Positions 1 through 9,360 are shown, numbered from the stretch's first letter. The stretch is 64,000 nucleotides of DNA from Ciceribacter ferrooxidans (GCF_004137355.1 NZ_SDVB01000102.1:1-64000), one strand, 5' to 3'. Program-made: numbers and translations. The notes: a model not told the origin generated them from the sequence alone.

Positions 1-317
1 CGGCGCCGGTCCCGCCTCGCCGGACTTCGCATGGTCCGGTGTATCCGATGGCGGAACGGGGTTGATTCTACGACAGGTCGGAAGGGGGTGAATGAAAAAG
101 GGTATCGGGGACTGATTCTGTTGGGGAATTTTTGTTGAGACCCCGCAGTGGGGGGGCACGACGCACATTGCCTGGCGAGGGTGAGCGATGTTCCCCCTCA
201 TCCGGCTGCCGCCGCCCTTACCCCGAGGGGAATAGAGGGAGCACGCGGTGCCCCGCCCCGCGAAGGCGAAAACGGATTCTGTACGGACGATTTGTCAAGG
301 AAGCGACGTCCGCTCAG
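1..317. other. Left edge, no recognised gene
   Basis: I see no supportable gene here. A degenerate copy of the family I palindromic repeat lies at about 184-235. The rest shows neither a plausible coding frame with a ribosome binding site nor an RNA signature that I recognise. A frame open from 132 to 479 has repeat-derived, arginine- and proline-rich content and overlaps the HEPN gene on the other strand, so I do not call it. Confidence 0.5.
184..235. repeat. Palindromic repeat, family I, degenerate copy
   Basis: The copy begins CCCCTCATCCGGCTGCCG and ends near CCCGAGGGG. It matches the left half of the better copies at 2108-2159, 2600-2647 and 3008-3059, but the right arm is decayed. It lies in the same orientation as the copy at 2108-2159, so the two bracket the HEPN/DUF262 pair. 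Confidence 0.55.
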
Positions 318-821
318 CTAACGGCGAAGAGAATCGTTCAGGCAATGGAGAACATCTTTTCCGAGTTGGTAACACTTAACGGATTCTTCATAGGTTGCAT
401 TAGACGGGACAGATCCGCCGTGCACAAAACTATGTCTCCACGTGACGATATTCCCGTAACTGGACATCACAGAGCCTAGGCCAGCTCTTAACTTGGCTTC
501 CTCAACTTTTGACAAGATAGACTCGAAGCGCTTTTTGTACTTATCGCCGAACTTTGGTATGTGTTCAGTTTTTATATCTTTGATAGTAATCCGTCCATTC
601 AGCTTATGGTACTGAACCGCAACGTAGTTTCCAAGGATTGGATGCTTTTTATTGGCAAATTCTTTTATTATTTCTTTGACGGCCTCCTCAAAAAACGTGA
701 CGGCTGTAACTGCAACGAATCCAACGTATTTGTTTCGCTCTTCCTGGTCTGGCTTCGCTGTAGCACTCTCCGCGATTAGTTGCATATACTGATCGGCAGT
801 TTGCAGGACGTCCAGGTACAT
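318..821 (-). CDS. HEPN-domain protein (RiboL-PSP-HEPN type)
   Basis: This is a 167-residue protein of HEPN type. The diagnostic R-x4-H motif is R129-H-S-F-V-H134 in a helical context (TWRHSFVHGG); in catalytic HEPN proteins these two residues cleave RNA. I chose the ATG at 821 because AAGGAGTGA ends 5 bases upstream and overlaps the last codons of the DUF262 gene, whose stop lies 4 bases from this start. The two genes are therefore translationally coupled. The region is markedly richer in A and T than its neighbours, which suggests acquisition by transfer. The family is known from toxin-antitoxin and defence contexts. The exact role here (toxin, effector or partner of the DUF262 nuclease) is inference. 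Confidence 0.8.
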   Translation of the reverse strand: MYLDVLQTADQYMQLIAESATAKPDQEERNKYVGFVAVTAVTFFEEAVKEIIKEFANKKHPILGNYVAVQYHKLNGRITIKDIKTEHIPKFGDKYKKRFESILSKVEEAKLRAGLGSVMSSYGNIVTWRHSFVHGGSVPSNATYEESVKCYQLGKDVLHCLNDSLRR

Positions 822-825
822 CGGA

Positions 826-1908
826 TCACTCCTTAAACAAGGTCTTAACCCGATCAATTCGTCTCTTCACAACCGAGGCGTCGCTTGTGTTGAAAAAAAT
901 GTCCTCTCTGAATTTTGGATCATCCATCAGTGATTCGAAATTCTTTTTCGCGACATCGAACTTCTTGTCGTAGTTCTTTATACACTCGGCCATTATGCAG
1001 TCGGCGGCTGCTAGGTTCATTGGGCCTCTTAGATGGAATGGTTTCTCGCCAAAATTGTCGATGAACTTTTTGCAGACGATAGGAAATCTGTCCTTGAATT
1101 GCATAAATTTAAGCGTATTCGCTTGTCTATTCTCTTTCATCGATATGTTTAGAAACTCTTTCATGGGCTTTTCGTACTTTTCCGCCCTCTCAAAGAGCGA
1201 AAATATCCGAAGGACTATTTCCTCATCCCGTTTGTGCTTATCGACCGCATCGCGGCCAACAATCTTTCTCCAGTTCTTATCCCGATTCAGCACAGAGAGA
1301 TCAGTCACTATCTGTCCATGAAACACGCAGTTTCGAATTTCCTGAGGCTTGAGAGGAGTCCCTCCGGTATTTAGTCTTTCAAAGATATGGAATGATGCGG
1401 TGTCATCGTCGCGTGGTGCCATTTGCCGAATGTTGACAACTCTCAAAACAGAGTTCGTCAGCTTTCGTTGATCTTTCTCGTCAAGATCTGTAAACCTCTT
1501 CCCTTGAAATGGACTCTTCTTACTTAATCCCGTGAGTCTGAAGACTTGTTTTTTTCCTTGAAAATCCTCGCTTCCAAAGTAGCCGTTTAGATAGAAAGCC
1601 AACGTAGTTATTCTCTGCTGACCGTCAATGACAAGATTTCTGTTTTCTTTATCAATGTAAAAAAATGCCTGCGGCACGGGTAGGCCGACTAGGAATGATT
1701 CGATCAGTAGGGACGCTTGCTTAATTGTCCAGACGTAGTTTCTCTGGAATTCGGGAATTATTATCTGTCCGCCGTCCCACATGCTCTTTAGCACGAGAAC
1801 CGTTAGATCTGAGGGATAGGTTGCGATGTCATATTGTACATACGCATCTTCTTCTTCATCCTCGGGAACTTCTTCAGTCTCAATGTCAGTTTCGACGATA
1901 GTGTTCAT
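826..1908 (-). CDS. DUF262 (GmrS/ParB-like) nuclease-family protein
   Basis: This 360-residue protein carries the two hallmark DUF262 motifs: I-P-E-F-Q-R-N-Y-V-W near residues 51-60 and V-I-D-G-Q-Q-R-I-T-T-L near 93-103. The DGQQR signature belongs to the ParB/Srx-like NTP-binding fold found in the GmrS half of type IV restriction enzymes and in many stand-alone defence proteins. No C-terminal DUF1524 HNH motif (H-x-x-P) is visible, so it is the short form. The ATG at 1908 is preferred over an in-frame start at 1962 because a GGGG element lies upstream and the acidic N-terminus fits. It is the first gene of a two-gene unit with the HEPN gene. Base composition is low in GC compared with the flanks. 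Confidence 0.82.
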   Translation of the reverse strand: MNTIVETDIETEEVPEDEEEDAYVQYDIATYPSDLTVLVLKSMWDGGQIIIPEFQRNYVWTIKQASLLIESFLVGLPVPQAFFYIDKENRNLVIDGQQRITTLAFYLNGYFGSEDFQGKKQVFRLTGLSKKSPFQGKRFTDLDEKDQRKLTNSVLRVVNIRQMAPRDDDTASFHIFERLNTGGTPLKPQEIRNCVFHGQIVTDLSVLNRDKNWRKIVGRDAVDKHKRDEEIVLRIFSLFERAEKYEKPMKEFLNISMKENRQANTLKFMQFKDRFPIVCKKFIDNFGEKPFHLRGPMNLAAADCIMAECIKNYDKKFDVAKKNFESLMDDPKFREDIFFNTSDASVVKRRIDRVKTLFKE

Positions 1909-2107
1909 AGATAACCCCAGGTAAAATTCCCTTGTTGATATATCGTCGAAGGAGCCGATCACGCAAGGTCGTTATGTGATTTCGTGGCACGGCTTTCAAC
2001 AGCTTTGAAGTGAATCAATACTCCATTTCCTTACAAGAATTACTCTTGGCCATTTTCGCATTGCGAAGATAGAACTACGCATCCATTGCCATCAGCCGCG
2101 AGTGTTT

Positions 2108-2159
2108 GCCCCTCATCCGCCTGCCGGCACCTTCTCCCCATAGGGATGGGGAGAAGGGA
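2108..2159. repeat. Palindromic repeat, family I
   Basis: The element runs CCCCTCATCC, a short inner hairpin CTGCCGGCA, then CACCTTCTCCCC, a spacer and GGGGAGAAGG. The two large arms can fold into a stem. Other copies lie at 2600-2647 and 3008-3059, with degenerate or partial ones at 184-235 and 20878-20911. Confidence 0.8.
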
Positions 2160-2182
2160 CCCGTGGCGCCGCGGCGGCCGTT

Positions 2183-2247
2183 CCTCTCCCCTTGAGGGAA
2201 AGGTTACAAAATCAACAGCTTAGCCGAAGGCTAAGTGTCAGATTTTG
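2183..2247. repeat. 65-bp interspersed repeat, family IV, copy 1
   Basis: On the minus strand this copy holds CAAAATC, an inner hairpin CTTAGCCTTCGGCTAAG, then GATTTTGTAACCTTTCCC and a GGGGAGAGG end. The outer AAAATC and GATTTT pair with each other. The copy at 9672-9734 on the plus strand has the same blocks in the same order, so this is a mobile or recombining intergenic element, not chance. Confidence 0.7.
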
Positions 2248-2447
2248 TTGGTGAGGGGGTATTGCTGGTTCGGCAGAAAGACCCCCTCACCAAGTTCGCC
2301 ACGCCAATCGGCTTCGCCTCTTGGGCTCCATCGCCCTCGCGCGGCGTCGCGCTCGGGCCTCCGTGCGCTGAAATCGATTTTATCGATTTCTGGCCTTCGG
2401 CCACCGCTTCGGAGCCCTCAAGGGGAGAGGAGGGCGTCGCGTATGCC

Positions 2448-5400
2448 TCACCGACCCGGCCGTCCCGTCTTGCCCTTGGTGCGGGCCTTCTTCTTCTGGT
2501 CCGCCGGGTCCTCGTGGGAGCCGGCGCCGGGGCGGGCGCGGATGATGGGGCGAGGGTCATCAGACCCCTCCCCAACCCTCCCCACAGGGGGGAGGGAGTC
2601 CCCCTCATCCGCCCTTCGGGCACCTTCTCCCCGCAGGGGAGAAGGGGGCACGGCCGGCTTCTCGGGGACCTTGCCGGTCACCGGCTTTTCGGTGCGGCCG
2701 ACGGTCATTTCGTCGAGGGTGTTCTTGCGGAAGAGCGAGCGGCCGGCCGGTGTAGGCATGTCGGTGCCCGGGCCCATGTCGTCGAGCGACGGCTTGGCGA
2801 AGTAGGACGCCTGCTCCGCCGATCTCCCCCCTTGAGGGGGAGATGTCGGCGTAGCCGACAGAGGGGGGTGATCGGCGGACGCTTCATCGGGGGATACCCC
2901 CCTCTGTCCCTGCCGGGACATCTCCCCCTCAGGGGGGGAGATCGACTCGCGGCCGGCGCCGCGGGCACGGCCGGTCTTCGAGCGCGAGGAGAGGGAGATG
3001 CGGGGCTGCCCCTCATCCGCCCTGTCGGGCACCTTCTCCCCGCCAGCGGGGAGAAGGGGTATGCTGCCGCCCTTCGACGTTTCCTGCGTCCGTGCCTCCT
3101 GCCGTGCCATCGGGTCGTCCATGGCGGCGAGTTCGACGGCCTTGAGGCGCTTGATTTCGTCGCGGAGGCGGGCGGCGGTCTCGAAGTCGAGGTCGGCGGC
3201 GGCGTCGCGCATCTGCTTTTCGAGCGCGTTGAGGTGGGCCTGGAGGTTGGCGCCGACGAGGTGGCCGCCGTCGGCGAAACCCTTGCCGCCGACGCCGGAA
3301 ATGTCGGCGCGGACATGGTCGCGCTCGTAGACGGAATCGAGGATGTCGGAGATGCGGGCCTTGACCGATTCCGGCGTGATGCCGTGCTCGATGTTGTAGG
3401 CCATCTGCTTCTCGCGGCGGCGGGCCGTCTCGTCCATCGCCCGCTGCATGGAGCCGGTGATGTTGTCGGCATAGAGGATGACCTTGCCGTCGACATTGCG
3501 CGCGGCGCGGCCGATGGTCTGGATGAGCGAGGTTTCCGAGCGCAGGAAGCCTTCCTTGTCGGCGTCGAGGATGGCGACGAAGCCGCATTCGGGGATGTCG
3601 AGGCCCTCGCGCAAAAGGTTGATGCCGACCAGCACGTCGAAGGCGCCGAGGCGGAGATCGCGGATGATCTCGATGCGCTCCAGCGTGTCGATGTCGGAAT
3701 GCATGTAGCGGACGCGCACGCCCTGCTCGTGCAGGTATTCGGTCAAGTCCTCGGCCATGCGCTTGGTGAGCACGGTGACCAGCGTGCGGTAGCCCTTGAG
3801 CGCCGTGTCGCGGATCTCGCCGAGCACGTCGTCGACCTGGGTCTTGGCCGCGCGGACCTCGACCGGCGGGTCGATGAGGCCGGTCGGACGGATCACCTGT
3901 TCGGCGAAGACGCCGCCGGACTGGTCCATCTCCCAGCCGCCGGGGGTGGCGGAGACGGCGACCGTCTGCGGGCGCATGGCGTCCCACTCCTCGAAGCGGA
4001 GCGGGCGGTTGTCCATGCACGACGGCAGGCGGAAACCGTATTCGGCGAGCGTCGCCTTGCGGCGGAAGTCGCCGCGATACATGCCGCCGATCTGCGGGAT
4101 GGTGACGTGGGACTCGTCGATGAAGATCAGCGCGTCGTCGGGGATGTATTCGAAGAGGGTCGGCGGCGGCTCGCCGGGCTTGCGGCCGGTCAGGTAGCGC
4201 GAATAGTTCTCGATGCCGGCGCAGGAGCCGGTGGCCTCCAGCATCTCGACGTCGTAGCGGGTGCGCTGTTCGAGGCGCTGGGCTTCGAGCAGGCGGCCGG
4301 CGGCCTCGAGCTCGGCGAGGCGGTGCTTCAGCTCGTCCTTGATCGCCTTGATGGCGGCATTCAGCGTCGGCCGCGGCGTGACGTAGTGGGAGTTGGCGTA
4401 GATCTTCACCGTCTGCATGTCGCCGGTCTTCTGGCCGGTCAGCGGGTCGAACTCGGTGATCGCCTCGATCTCGTCGCCCCACATGGTGATGCGCCAGGCG
4501 GCATCCTCCAGGTGGGCGGGGAAGATCTCGATGGTGTCGCCGCGGACGCGGAAGGAACCGCGGGTGAAGTTGATGTCCTGGCGCTTGTACTGCTGGGCGA
4601 CGAGGTCGGCCAAGAGCTGGCGCTGGTCGAGGCGGTCGCCGACCGACATCTGGAAGGTCATCGCCGTATAGGTCTCGACCGAGCCGATACCGTAGATGCA
4701 GGAGACCGAGGCGACGATGATGCAGTCGTCGCGCTCGAGGATGGCGCGGGTGGCGGCGTGGCGCATCCGGTCGATCTGTTCGTTGATCGAGGATTCCTTC
4801 TCGATATAGGTATCGGAGCGCGGGACGTAGGCCTCCGGCTGGTAGTAGTCGTAATAGGAGACGAAGTATTCGACCGCGTTGTCGGGGAAGAAGTTCTTGA
4901 ACTCCGAATAGAGCTGGGCGGCGAGCGTCTTGTTGGGCGCGAGGATGACCGCCGGGCGCTGGGTCGCCTCGATCACCTTGGCCATGGTAAACGTCTTGCC
5001 CGAGCCGGTGACGCCGAGCAGCACCTGGGTGCGGTCGCCGGAATTCAGCCCCTCGACGAGGTCCTTGATGGCGGTCGGCTGGTCGCCGGCGGGCTGGTAG
5101 TCGGACTGCATGCGGATGGCGATGCCGCCTTCGGATTTTTCCGGCCGGGCGGGGCGGTGCGGCACCCAGATCTCGCCGTTCTTGAACAGCGGATTGCCGC
5201 TCTCGATCAGCTTCGACAGGGCGTCGACGGTGGCGGTGACGCCGCCCTTGGCGAGCGCGCCCGCCTCCTCCAGCGACACGTCGAGGCCGGCGACCGGGTT
5301 GAGGCCGGCGGCGGCACGGGTCTTCGGGTCGGAGGAGCCGCCGATCGACACGCCGCGGGAGGTTTTGGAGGCGGTAACCTTTTCGGTGTGTTTCCGCGCC

Positions 5401-5696
5401 TCGTTCTCGACTTTCTTGCGGTGCTTGCCGGCCTTCGAGGCGATGTCGCGCTGGCTCTCGACGGAGGAGGCTTCCGCCTCCGCCTCGAGCTGTTTCACCC
5501 AGTCGGCGACGGAGCCGCTGAGCGGCGCGCCCTCGAACGCAGCCTGCGGCGCCTCTTCAAATCCATTCCTTGCATTCACGGCCGCATCGCCCTTCGGGCT
5601 GGCCGACCTGCGGGGCGCGGAACTATCCGCGGCGGGCACTTGCCCTTGCCGGGCTTCGCCCGGGCGGGCGGCGGGATTCTTCGGTGTCTTGGCCAT
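2448..5696 (-). CDS. uvrB: Excinuclease ABC subunit B
   Basis: UvrB is the damage-verifying helicase subunit of nucleotide excision repair, acting with UvrA and UvrC. Visible motifs are Walker A G-V-T-G-S-G-K-T near residue 230, the Tyr-rich beta-hairpin ([12 protein letters not shown]), Walker B with D-E-S-H, motif [12 protein letters not shown] and a C-terminal UVR motif. At 1082 residues it is far longer than the roughly 670 of enteric UvrB. About 190 N-terminal residues precede the core and about 210 follow the UVR motif. The tail keeps rhizobial UvrB segments ([31 protein letters not shown]; a Lys/Arg-rich end), but palindromic repeats interrupt it in frame at about 2815-3062 and 2556-2652. 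The ATG at 5696 is the first in a natural context. Confidence 0.95.
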   Translation of the reverse strand: MAKTPKNPAARPGEARQGQVPAADSSAPRRSASPKGDAAVNARNGFEEAPQAAFEGAPLSGSVADWVKQLEAEAEASSVESQRDIASKAGKHRKKVENEARKHTEKVTASKTSRGVSIGGSSDPKTRAAAGLNPVAGLDVSLEEAGALAKGGVTATVDALSKLIESGNPLFKNGEIWVPHRPARPEKSEGGIAIRMQSDYQPAGDQPTAIKDLVEGLNSGDRTQVLLGVTGSGKTFTMAKVIEATQRPAVILAPNKTLAAQLYSEFKNFFPDNAVEYFVSYYDYYQPEAYVPRSDTYIEKESSINEQIDRMRHAATRAILERDDCIIVASVSCIYGIGSVETYTAMTFQMSVGDRLDQRQLLADLVAQQYKRQDINFTRGSFRVRGDTIEIFPAHLEDAAWRITMWGDEIEAITEFDPLTGQKTGDMQTVKIYANSHYVTPRPTLNAAIKAIKDELKHRLAELEAAGRLLEAQRLEQRTRYDVEMLEATGSCAGIENYSRYLTGRKPGEPPPTLFEYIPDDALIFIDESHVTIPQIGGMYRGDFRRKATLAEYGFRLPSCMDNRPLRFEEWDAMRPQTVAVSATPGGWEMDQSGGVFAEQVIRPTGLIDPPVEVRAAKTQVDDVLGEIRDTALKGYRTLVTVLTKRMAEDLTEYLHEQGVRVRYMHSDIDTLERIEIIRDLRLGAFDVLVGINLLREGLDIPECGFVAILDADKEGFLRSETSLIQTIGRAARNVDGKVILYADNITGSMQRAMDETARRREKQMAYNIEHGITPESVKARISDILDSVYERDHVRADISGVGGKGFADGGHLVGANLQAHLNALEKQMRDAAADLDFETAARLRDEIKRLKAVELAAMDDPMARQEARTQETSKGGSIPLLPAGGEKVPDRADEGQPRISLSSRSKTGRARGAGRESISPPEGEMSRQGQRGVSPDEASADHPPLSATPTSPPQGGRSAEQASYFAKPSLDDMGPGTDMPTPAGRSLFRKNTLDEMTVGRTEKPVTGKVPEKPAVPPSPLRGEGARRADEGDSLPPVGRVGEGSDDPRPIIRARPGAGSHEDPADQKKKARTKGKTGRPGR
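2600..2647. repeat. Palindromic repeat, family I, inside uvrB
   Basis: This is a well-preserved family I element (CCCCTCATCCGCCC, CACCTTCTCCCC, GGGGAGAAGG) lying inside the coding frame of the UvrB C-terminal tail. Directly before it, at about 2568-2599, is another GC-rich inverted sequence (CCCTCCCCAACCCTCCCC with GGGGGGAGGG). Both are translated without a stop or frameshift. Confidence 0.8.
2821..2870. repeat. Palindromic repeat, family II, inside uvrB
   Basis: Family II reads GATCTCCCCCCTTGAGGGGG, AGATGTC, a short inner hairpin, then GACAGAGGGGGGTG. This copy is translated in frame within UvrB. Other copies lie at 2895-2943 (inverted), 7983-8032 and 8206-8254. Confidence 0.8.
2895..2943. 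repeat. Palindromic repeat, family II, inverted, inside uvrB
   Basis: This is a family II element in the opposite orientation to the copy at 2821-2870, about 25 bp away (CCCCCCTCTGTC, inner hairpin CCTGCCGGGA, CATCTCCCCCTCA, GGGGGGGAGATC). It too is read through in the uvrB frame. Confidence 0.8.
3008..3059. repeat. Palindromic repeat, family I, inside uvrB
   Basis: This family I element lies just after the UVR motif of UvrB and is translated in frame. It marks the right border of the larger insertion into the conserved tail. The arms are CACCTTCTCCCC and GGGGAGAAGG, with a CCAGC spacer between them. Confidence 0.8.
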
Positions 5697-5827
5697 GCGC
5701 CGAATATGGAGAAATGGTCGGCGGATGGAAAGGGGCGGCGGCGAAAAAATGAGTACAAAAGGGAAACGCGGCGCAGGCTGCTGACAGGAACTGTCAGGAC
5801 GGGCATCACCGTTCGCCGGCGAACGGG

Positions 5828-7753
5828 TCAGGCGACCGCGCGGCCTTCTTCCGAGGTGGCGGGACGATCCGCACCGAGCCAGCCGAAGAGAGCTGCGAGC
5901 GGCATCGGCCGGGCGAAATGGTAGCCCTGGGCGACGCGGCAGCCGAGCAGCGCCAGCACCTCGGCATCCTCGGCCGTCTCGACGCCCTCGACGACGATGT
6001 CGAGTGCCAGCGCGTGGCCGAGACCGACGAGGGCGGCGATGAGGCTCTGGTTGGTGCGCGAGCCGGCGACGCCCTTGACGAAGCTGCGGTCGATCTTCAG
6101 CCGGTCGACCTTGAGGTCGATCAGGTAGGCGAGGGAGGAATGGCCCATGCCGAAATCGTCGACGGCGAGCTTGTAGCCGGCATTCTCCAGCCGCTTCAGC
6201 TGTTCGCCGGCGCCATCGGTGTCGAGCGTCGCCTCTTCGGTGATCTCGATCTCGAGCAGGGCGGGATTGATGCCGCGGGGCCCGGCGACGCGGCCGAGCA
6301 TGTCGGCGACGCAGTAGAGCGAGAATTCCCGCGGCGAGATGTTGAGGGCAACGGTCGCCTCCGGCAGGCCGAGTGCCGGCAGGCGGGTCAGCAGGTCGCA
6401 GGCGGCGGTCGCGACATGCTCGGTCAGGGCTTCCGCGAGATGCTGCGAATGGGCGGCCTGGACGACCTCGGGCGGCGAGATTGGGCCGAGACGCGGATGG
6501 GTCCAGCGCAGCAGCGCCTCGAAGCCGGTCACCGCGCTGGTGTCGAGCCGCACCTGCGGCTGGAACCACGCCTCGACCGAGCCGTCGCGGATCGCCTCGG
6601 CGAGGTCCTGCTCGACCGCATGCTGGCGTTCGATGCGCGCCTTCAGCGCCGGGTCGAATTCGCGGATGCGGCGGCGGCCGTGGTCCTTGGCCTCGTAGAG
6701 CGCCATGTCGGCGAAGGCCATCAGTTCCTCCGCGCTCGACGCCTGGGCCGGGAAGCAGGCGAGGCCGACGCTGATGCAGATCACGGCGGTCGTTCCGCCG
6801 ACGGGCACCGGCTCCTGGCTGGCGTTCTGCAGGTCGGTGGCATAGGCAAGCGCACGCGGACGCGCGTCGCTGCCGGTGAGAATGATGCCGAATTCGTCGC
6901 CGCCGAGCCGGGCGACGAGACCGTCCTCGCCGACCACGCGGCGCAGTCGCCGGCCGACTTCCATCAGCACGGCGTCGCCGGCGCTGTGACCGAAGGAATC
7001 GTTGATCGACTTGAAACGGTCGAGATCGAGGAGCAGCAGGGCGACCGGTTCGTCGACGGCGACCGCGCGCGCGACGTCGCCACCGAGACGGCTGTTGAAA
7101 TGGGTGCGGTTCGCAAGCCCGGTGACGGGATCGCAATTGGCGAGCACTTCGAGGCGTCCGTTCTTGCGCAGGATGTCGTCATGGGCGTCGGAAAGCGAAA
7201 GGGCGAGATCGGCGGCCTGAAGCTTGGCGAGCTCGTTGCTGGCAAACACCTGCTCGGCCGAAAGGCTGTGCCGGTAGAGGACCGTGGTCAGGGCGGCGGC
7301 GTTCACCGCAAGCAGAAGGGAGGCCGAGTCACCGACCAGCATCAGCGAGATCAGAATGGACAGCATGAGCGGCGTCGCGAAGGCCATGGCGAGCTGGCTG
7401 TAGCCGATGCCCTTGACGATCGCGCCGGAGGCCGTGCCGACCATGATGAGGAATAGGGCGGCGTCGCGGCCGGAGCCTTCGAAGCCATCGACCGAGAACG
7501 GCAGGGCGCTCCAGGCGAGGCCGGAGACGAGGGCGCCGAAGGACAGCAGCGTGAGAGCATCCCCCGGCCGGTGCGCGATCATGCCGCTGCGGACGCAGCC
7601 CGCGGCTGCGACGTAGCGGAAGGCGAGCGTCAGCAGGACGATGGCGGCCCAGACGGTGACGCCGAGCGACGCTCCGTGATTGATGACCGTGATGCCGGCG
7701 GTCGAAAGGGTGATGAAGCCGTTGAAGAGCAGGGTCGAGGTGTGGCTAGACAT
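5828..7753 (-). CDS. GGDEF-EAL membrane protein
   Basis: This is a 641-residue cyclic-di-GMP turnover protein. The N-terminal 165 residues contain several hydrophobic segments, so it sits in the inner membrane. A GGDEF domain follows with L-G-G-D-E-F at about 283-288, an intact cyclase signature. Its usual inhibitory RxxD site, five residues upstream, is absent. The EAL domain starts at F-E-A-L-L-R-W near 411-417 and keeps [25 protein letters not shown] and V-V-E-G-V-E-T, so phosphodiesterase activity is plausible. I chose the ATG at 7753. A GTG near 7825 with a GGGGGA element upstream is a possible earlier start. Which activity dominates cannot be told from sequence. Confidence 0.9.
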   Translation of the reverse strand: MSSHTSTLLFNGFITLSTAGITVINHGASLGVTVWAAIVLLTLAFRYVAAAGCVRSGMIAHRPGDALTLLSFGALVSGLAWSALPFSVDGFEGSGRDAALFLIMVGTASGAIVKGIGYSQLAMAFATPLMLSILISLMLVGDSASLLLAVNAAALTTVLYRHSLSAEQVFASNELAKLQAADLALSLSDAHDDILRKNGRLEVLANCDPVTGLANRTHFNSRLGGDVARAVAVDEPVALLLLDLDRFKSINDSFGHSAGDAVLMEVGRRLRRVVGEDGLVARLGGDEFGIILTGSDARPRALAYATDLQNASQEPVPVGGTTAVICISVGLACFPAQASSAEELMAFADMALYEAKDHGRRRIREFDPALKARIERQHAVEQDLAEAIRDGSVEAWFQPQVRLDTSAVTGFEALLRWTHPRLGPISPPEVVQAAHSQHLAEALTEHVATAACDLLTRLPALGLPEATVALNISPREFSLYCVADMLGRVAGPRGINPALLEIEITEEATLDTDGAGEQLKRLENAGYKLAVDDFGMGHSSLAYLIDLKVDRLKIDRSFVKGVAGSRTNQSLIAALVGLGHALALDIVVEGVETAEDAEVLALLGCRVAQGYHFARPMPLAALFGWLGADRPATSEEGRAVA

Positions 7754-8231
7754 GATCAGGTCGGCCTGGAAACGAACCAGTTCGCCCTGATGCTGTCCCT
7801 TACGGGAACCGATGCGCGTATCCACTCTTCCCCCCGCCCGTCTGTTTCTTCGTGTCTTGTCCGGGACAACGTTTTCGATGTCAGCATGGGGCGTGTGTAA
7901 TAAAATTCGCTTAACGGTGGTGGCGGATTGACGCAGGGTGCGACATTGATCTCCAGGAGGCAGGCGGTACGGTTTCCGTCGCGCACCCCCCTCTGTCGCT
8001 TCGCGACATCTCCCCCTCAAGGGGGGAGATCGGGGCGTCCCCTTCCAGCGCTATGCCCATCCTCGGGCAAGAGCCGAAAATAAACACCAGGTGACGGCCA
8101 ATTCAAGGATGCGTCGGTTGGAGATGGGTGCTTTCGGCTTGCCGCCCGAATCCCTGGATCAGGCCCGACCGGGGTGGAAGAGAAGGGTGGCCGGCGGCAA
8201 AGGACCGATCTCCCCCCTTGAGGAGGAGATG
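7754..8231. other. Intergenic region with a palindromic repeat
   Basis: No gene is supported. The stretch includes the likely promoter region of the GGDEF-EAL gene and a family II palindromic element at 7983-8032. Its right end runs into another family II copy at 8206-8254. Confidence 0.5.
7983..8032. repeat. Palindromic repeat, family II
   Basis: This complete copy reads CCCCCCTCTGTCGC, TTCGCGACATCTCCCCCTCA, then GGGGGGAGATC. The inner arms GTCGC and GCGAC form a short hairpin within the larger inverted structure. It lies in an intergenic region. Confidence 0.8.
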
Positions 8232-8254
8232 TCACGAAGTGACAGAGGGGGGTG
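8206..8254. repeat. Palindromic repeat, family II, overlapping a gene end
   Basis: This copy reads GATCTCCCCCCTTGAGGAGG, AGATGTCAC, then GTGACAGAGGGGGGTG. Its right half supplies the last codons and the stop of the DUF559 gene on the minus strand (stop at 8232-8234). Confidence 0.75.
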
Positions 8255-8636
8255 TGTCGTGAAGTGACGTGTTTCGACGGCCTGCGGCGATCCGCAGGAT
8301 GTGGGTGCAAACCTCGTCGAGACGACGCTCGACATCCTCGTTGGAGAGCCGCAGCACGCTCCAGTCGAGCTCACGCAGCCGACGATCGCGTTCGGCATCC
8401 TTGCGGATCATCCGGTCCTCGGTGTGCCCGGCACCGTCGATCTCGATGACGAGGCGGAGGGCTGGACAGGCGAAATCGGCGATATAGCCGGAGATCGGCA
8501 ACTGCCGCCGGAAGCCGAGCCCGTCCAGCCGATGTGCCCTGACGGCGTTCCAGAAACGCAGTTCCGCGTCCGTCATCTGCCGCCGCATCCGCCGGGCATT
8601 TCGCCGGTTGGAGGAGGGGACGTCGAAATGCGGCAC
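8232..8636 (-). CDS. DUF559 (Vsr-like endonuclease fold) protein
   Basis: This is a small protein of the DUF559 family, which has the PD-(D/E)xK/Vsr-like fold. Family features are MRRQMTDAELRFWNAVR, the FRRQLPISGYIADFACP strand with its conserved Asp, L-V-I-E-I-D-G-A-G-H and RDRRLRELDWSVLRLSN. I chose the GTG at 8636 because TGGAG lies at good spacing upstream. A GTG at 8645 in the same frame would add three residues. The final dozen residues (after ILRIAAGRRN) come from a family II palindromic element, so the natural C-terminus has been replaced or extended. The family is common in genomes and often sits near mobile DNA; no specific substrate is known to me. Confidence 0.8.
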   Translation of the reverse strand: MPHFDVPSSNRRNARRMRRQMTDAELRFWNAVRAHRLDGLGFRRQLPISGYIADFACPALRLVIEIDGAGHTEDRMIRKDAERDRRLRELDWSVLRLSNEDVERRLDEVCTHILRIAAGRRNTSLHDTPPSVTS

Positions 8637-8645
8637 CTTGAGCAC

Positions 8646-8953
8646 TCCATCTGCGCGTTGAGGCAGTATTCAATCATAGATTGCTTTCAGTGCAATGATA
8701 TCCCCCCTCATCCGTCCTTGGCTCACGGCCGGTCCTTCGCCCGGTCTCATGGCGTTCCCCGCTACAAACGCGATCAAGGGGATCGCGTGCTGCGCGTGCG
8801 GACCGCCTTTCGACGACGCCGGGAAAAGGGACAGGCGCCCGGTGCGGAAAGCGCTTGGTATTTTGGCCACCTTCGGCGAGTTTGATCGCCGTTCCGGTGA
8901 TTCGCGGCAGCGGTCGACCGGCCCTGGTTCCCACTCAGACATTCCGGTGTTCC
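8646..8953. other. Intergenic region, nothing clear
   Basis: Several frames are open here on both strands, as expected at this GC content, but none has a recognisable domain. A fragment resembling the left part of a palindromic repeat occurs near 8702-8720. The promoter of the DUF486 gene should lie at the right end. Confidence 0.4.
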
Positions 8954-9307
8954 ATGCCCACACTTCTAAATCCGGCGGCGATCTGGCCGATCGTGCTGCT
9001 CTCGCTCTCCAACGTGTTCATGACGTTCGCCTGGTACGGCCATCTGAAATTCCGCCACAGCGCGATCTTCGCCGCGATCCTCGTCAGCTGGGGGATCGCC
9101 TTCTTCGAATATTGCCTGGCGGTGCCGGCGAACCGTATCGGCGCGCAGGTCTATTCCGCCGCCCAGCTGAAGACCATGCAGGAGGTGATCACGCTGCTGG
9201 TCTTCTCCGGCTTCTCGGTTTTCTGGCTGAAGGAATCGCTGACCTGGGGGCACGCCGCCGGCTTCGCGCTGATCGCGCTCGGCGCCTCGCTGATCTTCCG
9301 GGCGTAG
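8954..9307 (+). CDS. DMT-type membrane protein, DUF486 family
   Basis: This is a 117-residue protein with four hydrophobic segments. DUF486 features include F-A-W-Y-G-H-L-K-F, SWGIAFFEYCLAVPANRIG and the QLKTMQEVITL stretch, followed by two membrane helices. The ATG at 8954 begins MPTLLNPAAIWPIVLL and fits the family's usual length; the longer frame upstream has no hydrophobic or conserved content. The family is related to small multidrug or drug/metabolite transporters. The substrate is unknown. Confidence 0.88.
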   Translation: MPTLLNPAAIWPIVLLSLSNVFMTFAWYGHLKFRHSAIFAAILVSWGIAFFEYCLAVPANRIGAQVYSAAQLKTMQEVITLLVFSGFSVFWLKESLTWGHAAGFALIALGASLIFRA

Positions 9308-9330
9308 GTGAGGGATACGGCGCGCGCCCG

Positions 9331-9360
9331 TGGATCCTCGGGTCAAGCCCGAGGATGACG
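9331..9360. repeat. Palindromic repeat, family V, copy 1
   Basis: The core CCTCGGGTCAAGCCCGAGG is self-complementary. The full 30 bp is the exact reverse complement of 9500-9529, so the pair could fold into a large cruciform or support inversion of the 139 bp between them. Confidence 0.75.

Larger units (their letters stand above)
1909..2447. other. Intergenic region filled with palindromic repeats
   Basis: No gene is supported here. The stretch holds a family I palindromic element at 2108-2159, one copy of a 65-bp repeat (family IV) at 2183-2247, and further inverted sequence up to the uvrB stop codon. The promoter of the DUF262/HEPN pair must lie at its left end, next to 1908. Confidence 0.6.

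Noticed and set aside
132-479. 115-codon frame at the left end
   Set aside because: It overlaps the HEPN gene on the other strand, contains repeat-derived sequence and has no ribosome binding site or family.
2235-5924. Very long plus-strand open frame opposite uvrB
   Set aside because: It is the antisense shadow of a GC-rich gene; it has no family features, begins inside a repeat, and UvrB motifs on the minus strand are unambiguous.
5918-7456. Long plus-strand open frame opposite the GGDEF-EAL gene
   Set aside because: Its composition (Asp, Val, Gly, Arg repeats) is typical of an antisense shadow, and the minus-strand domains are certain.
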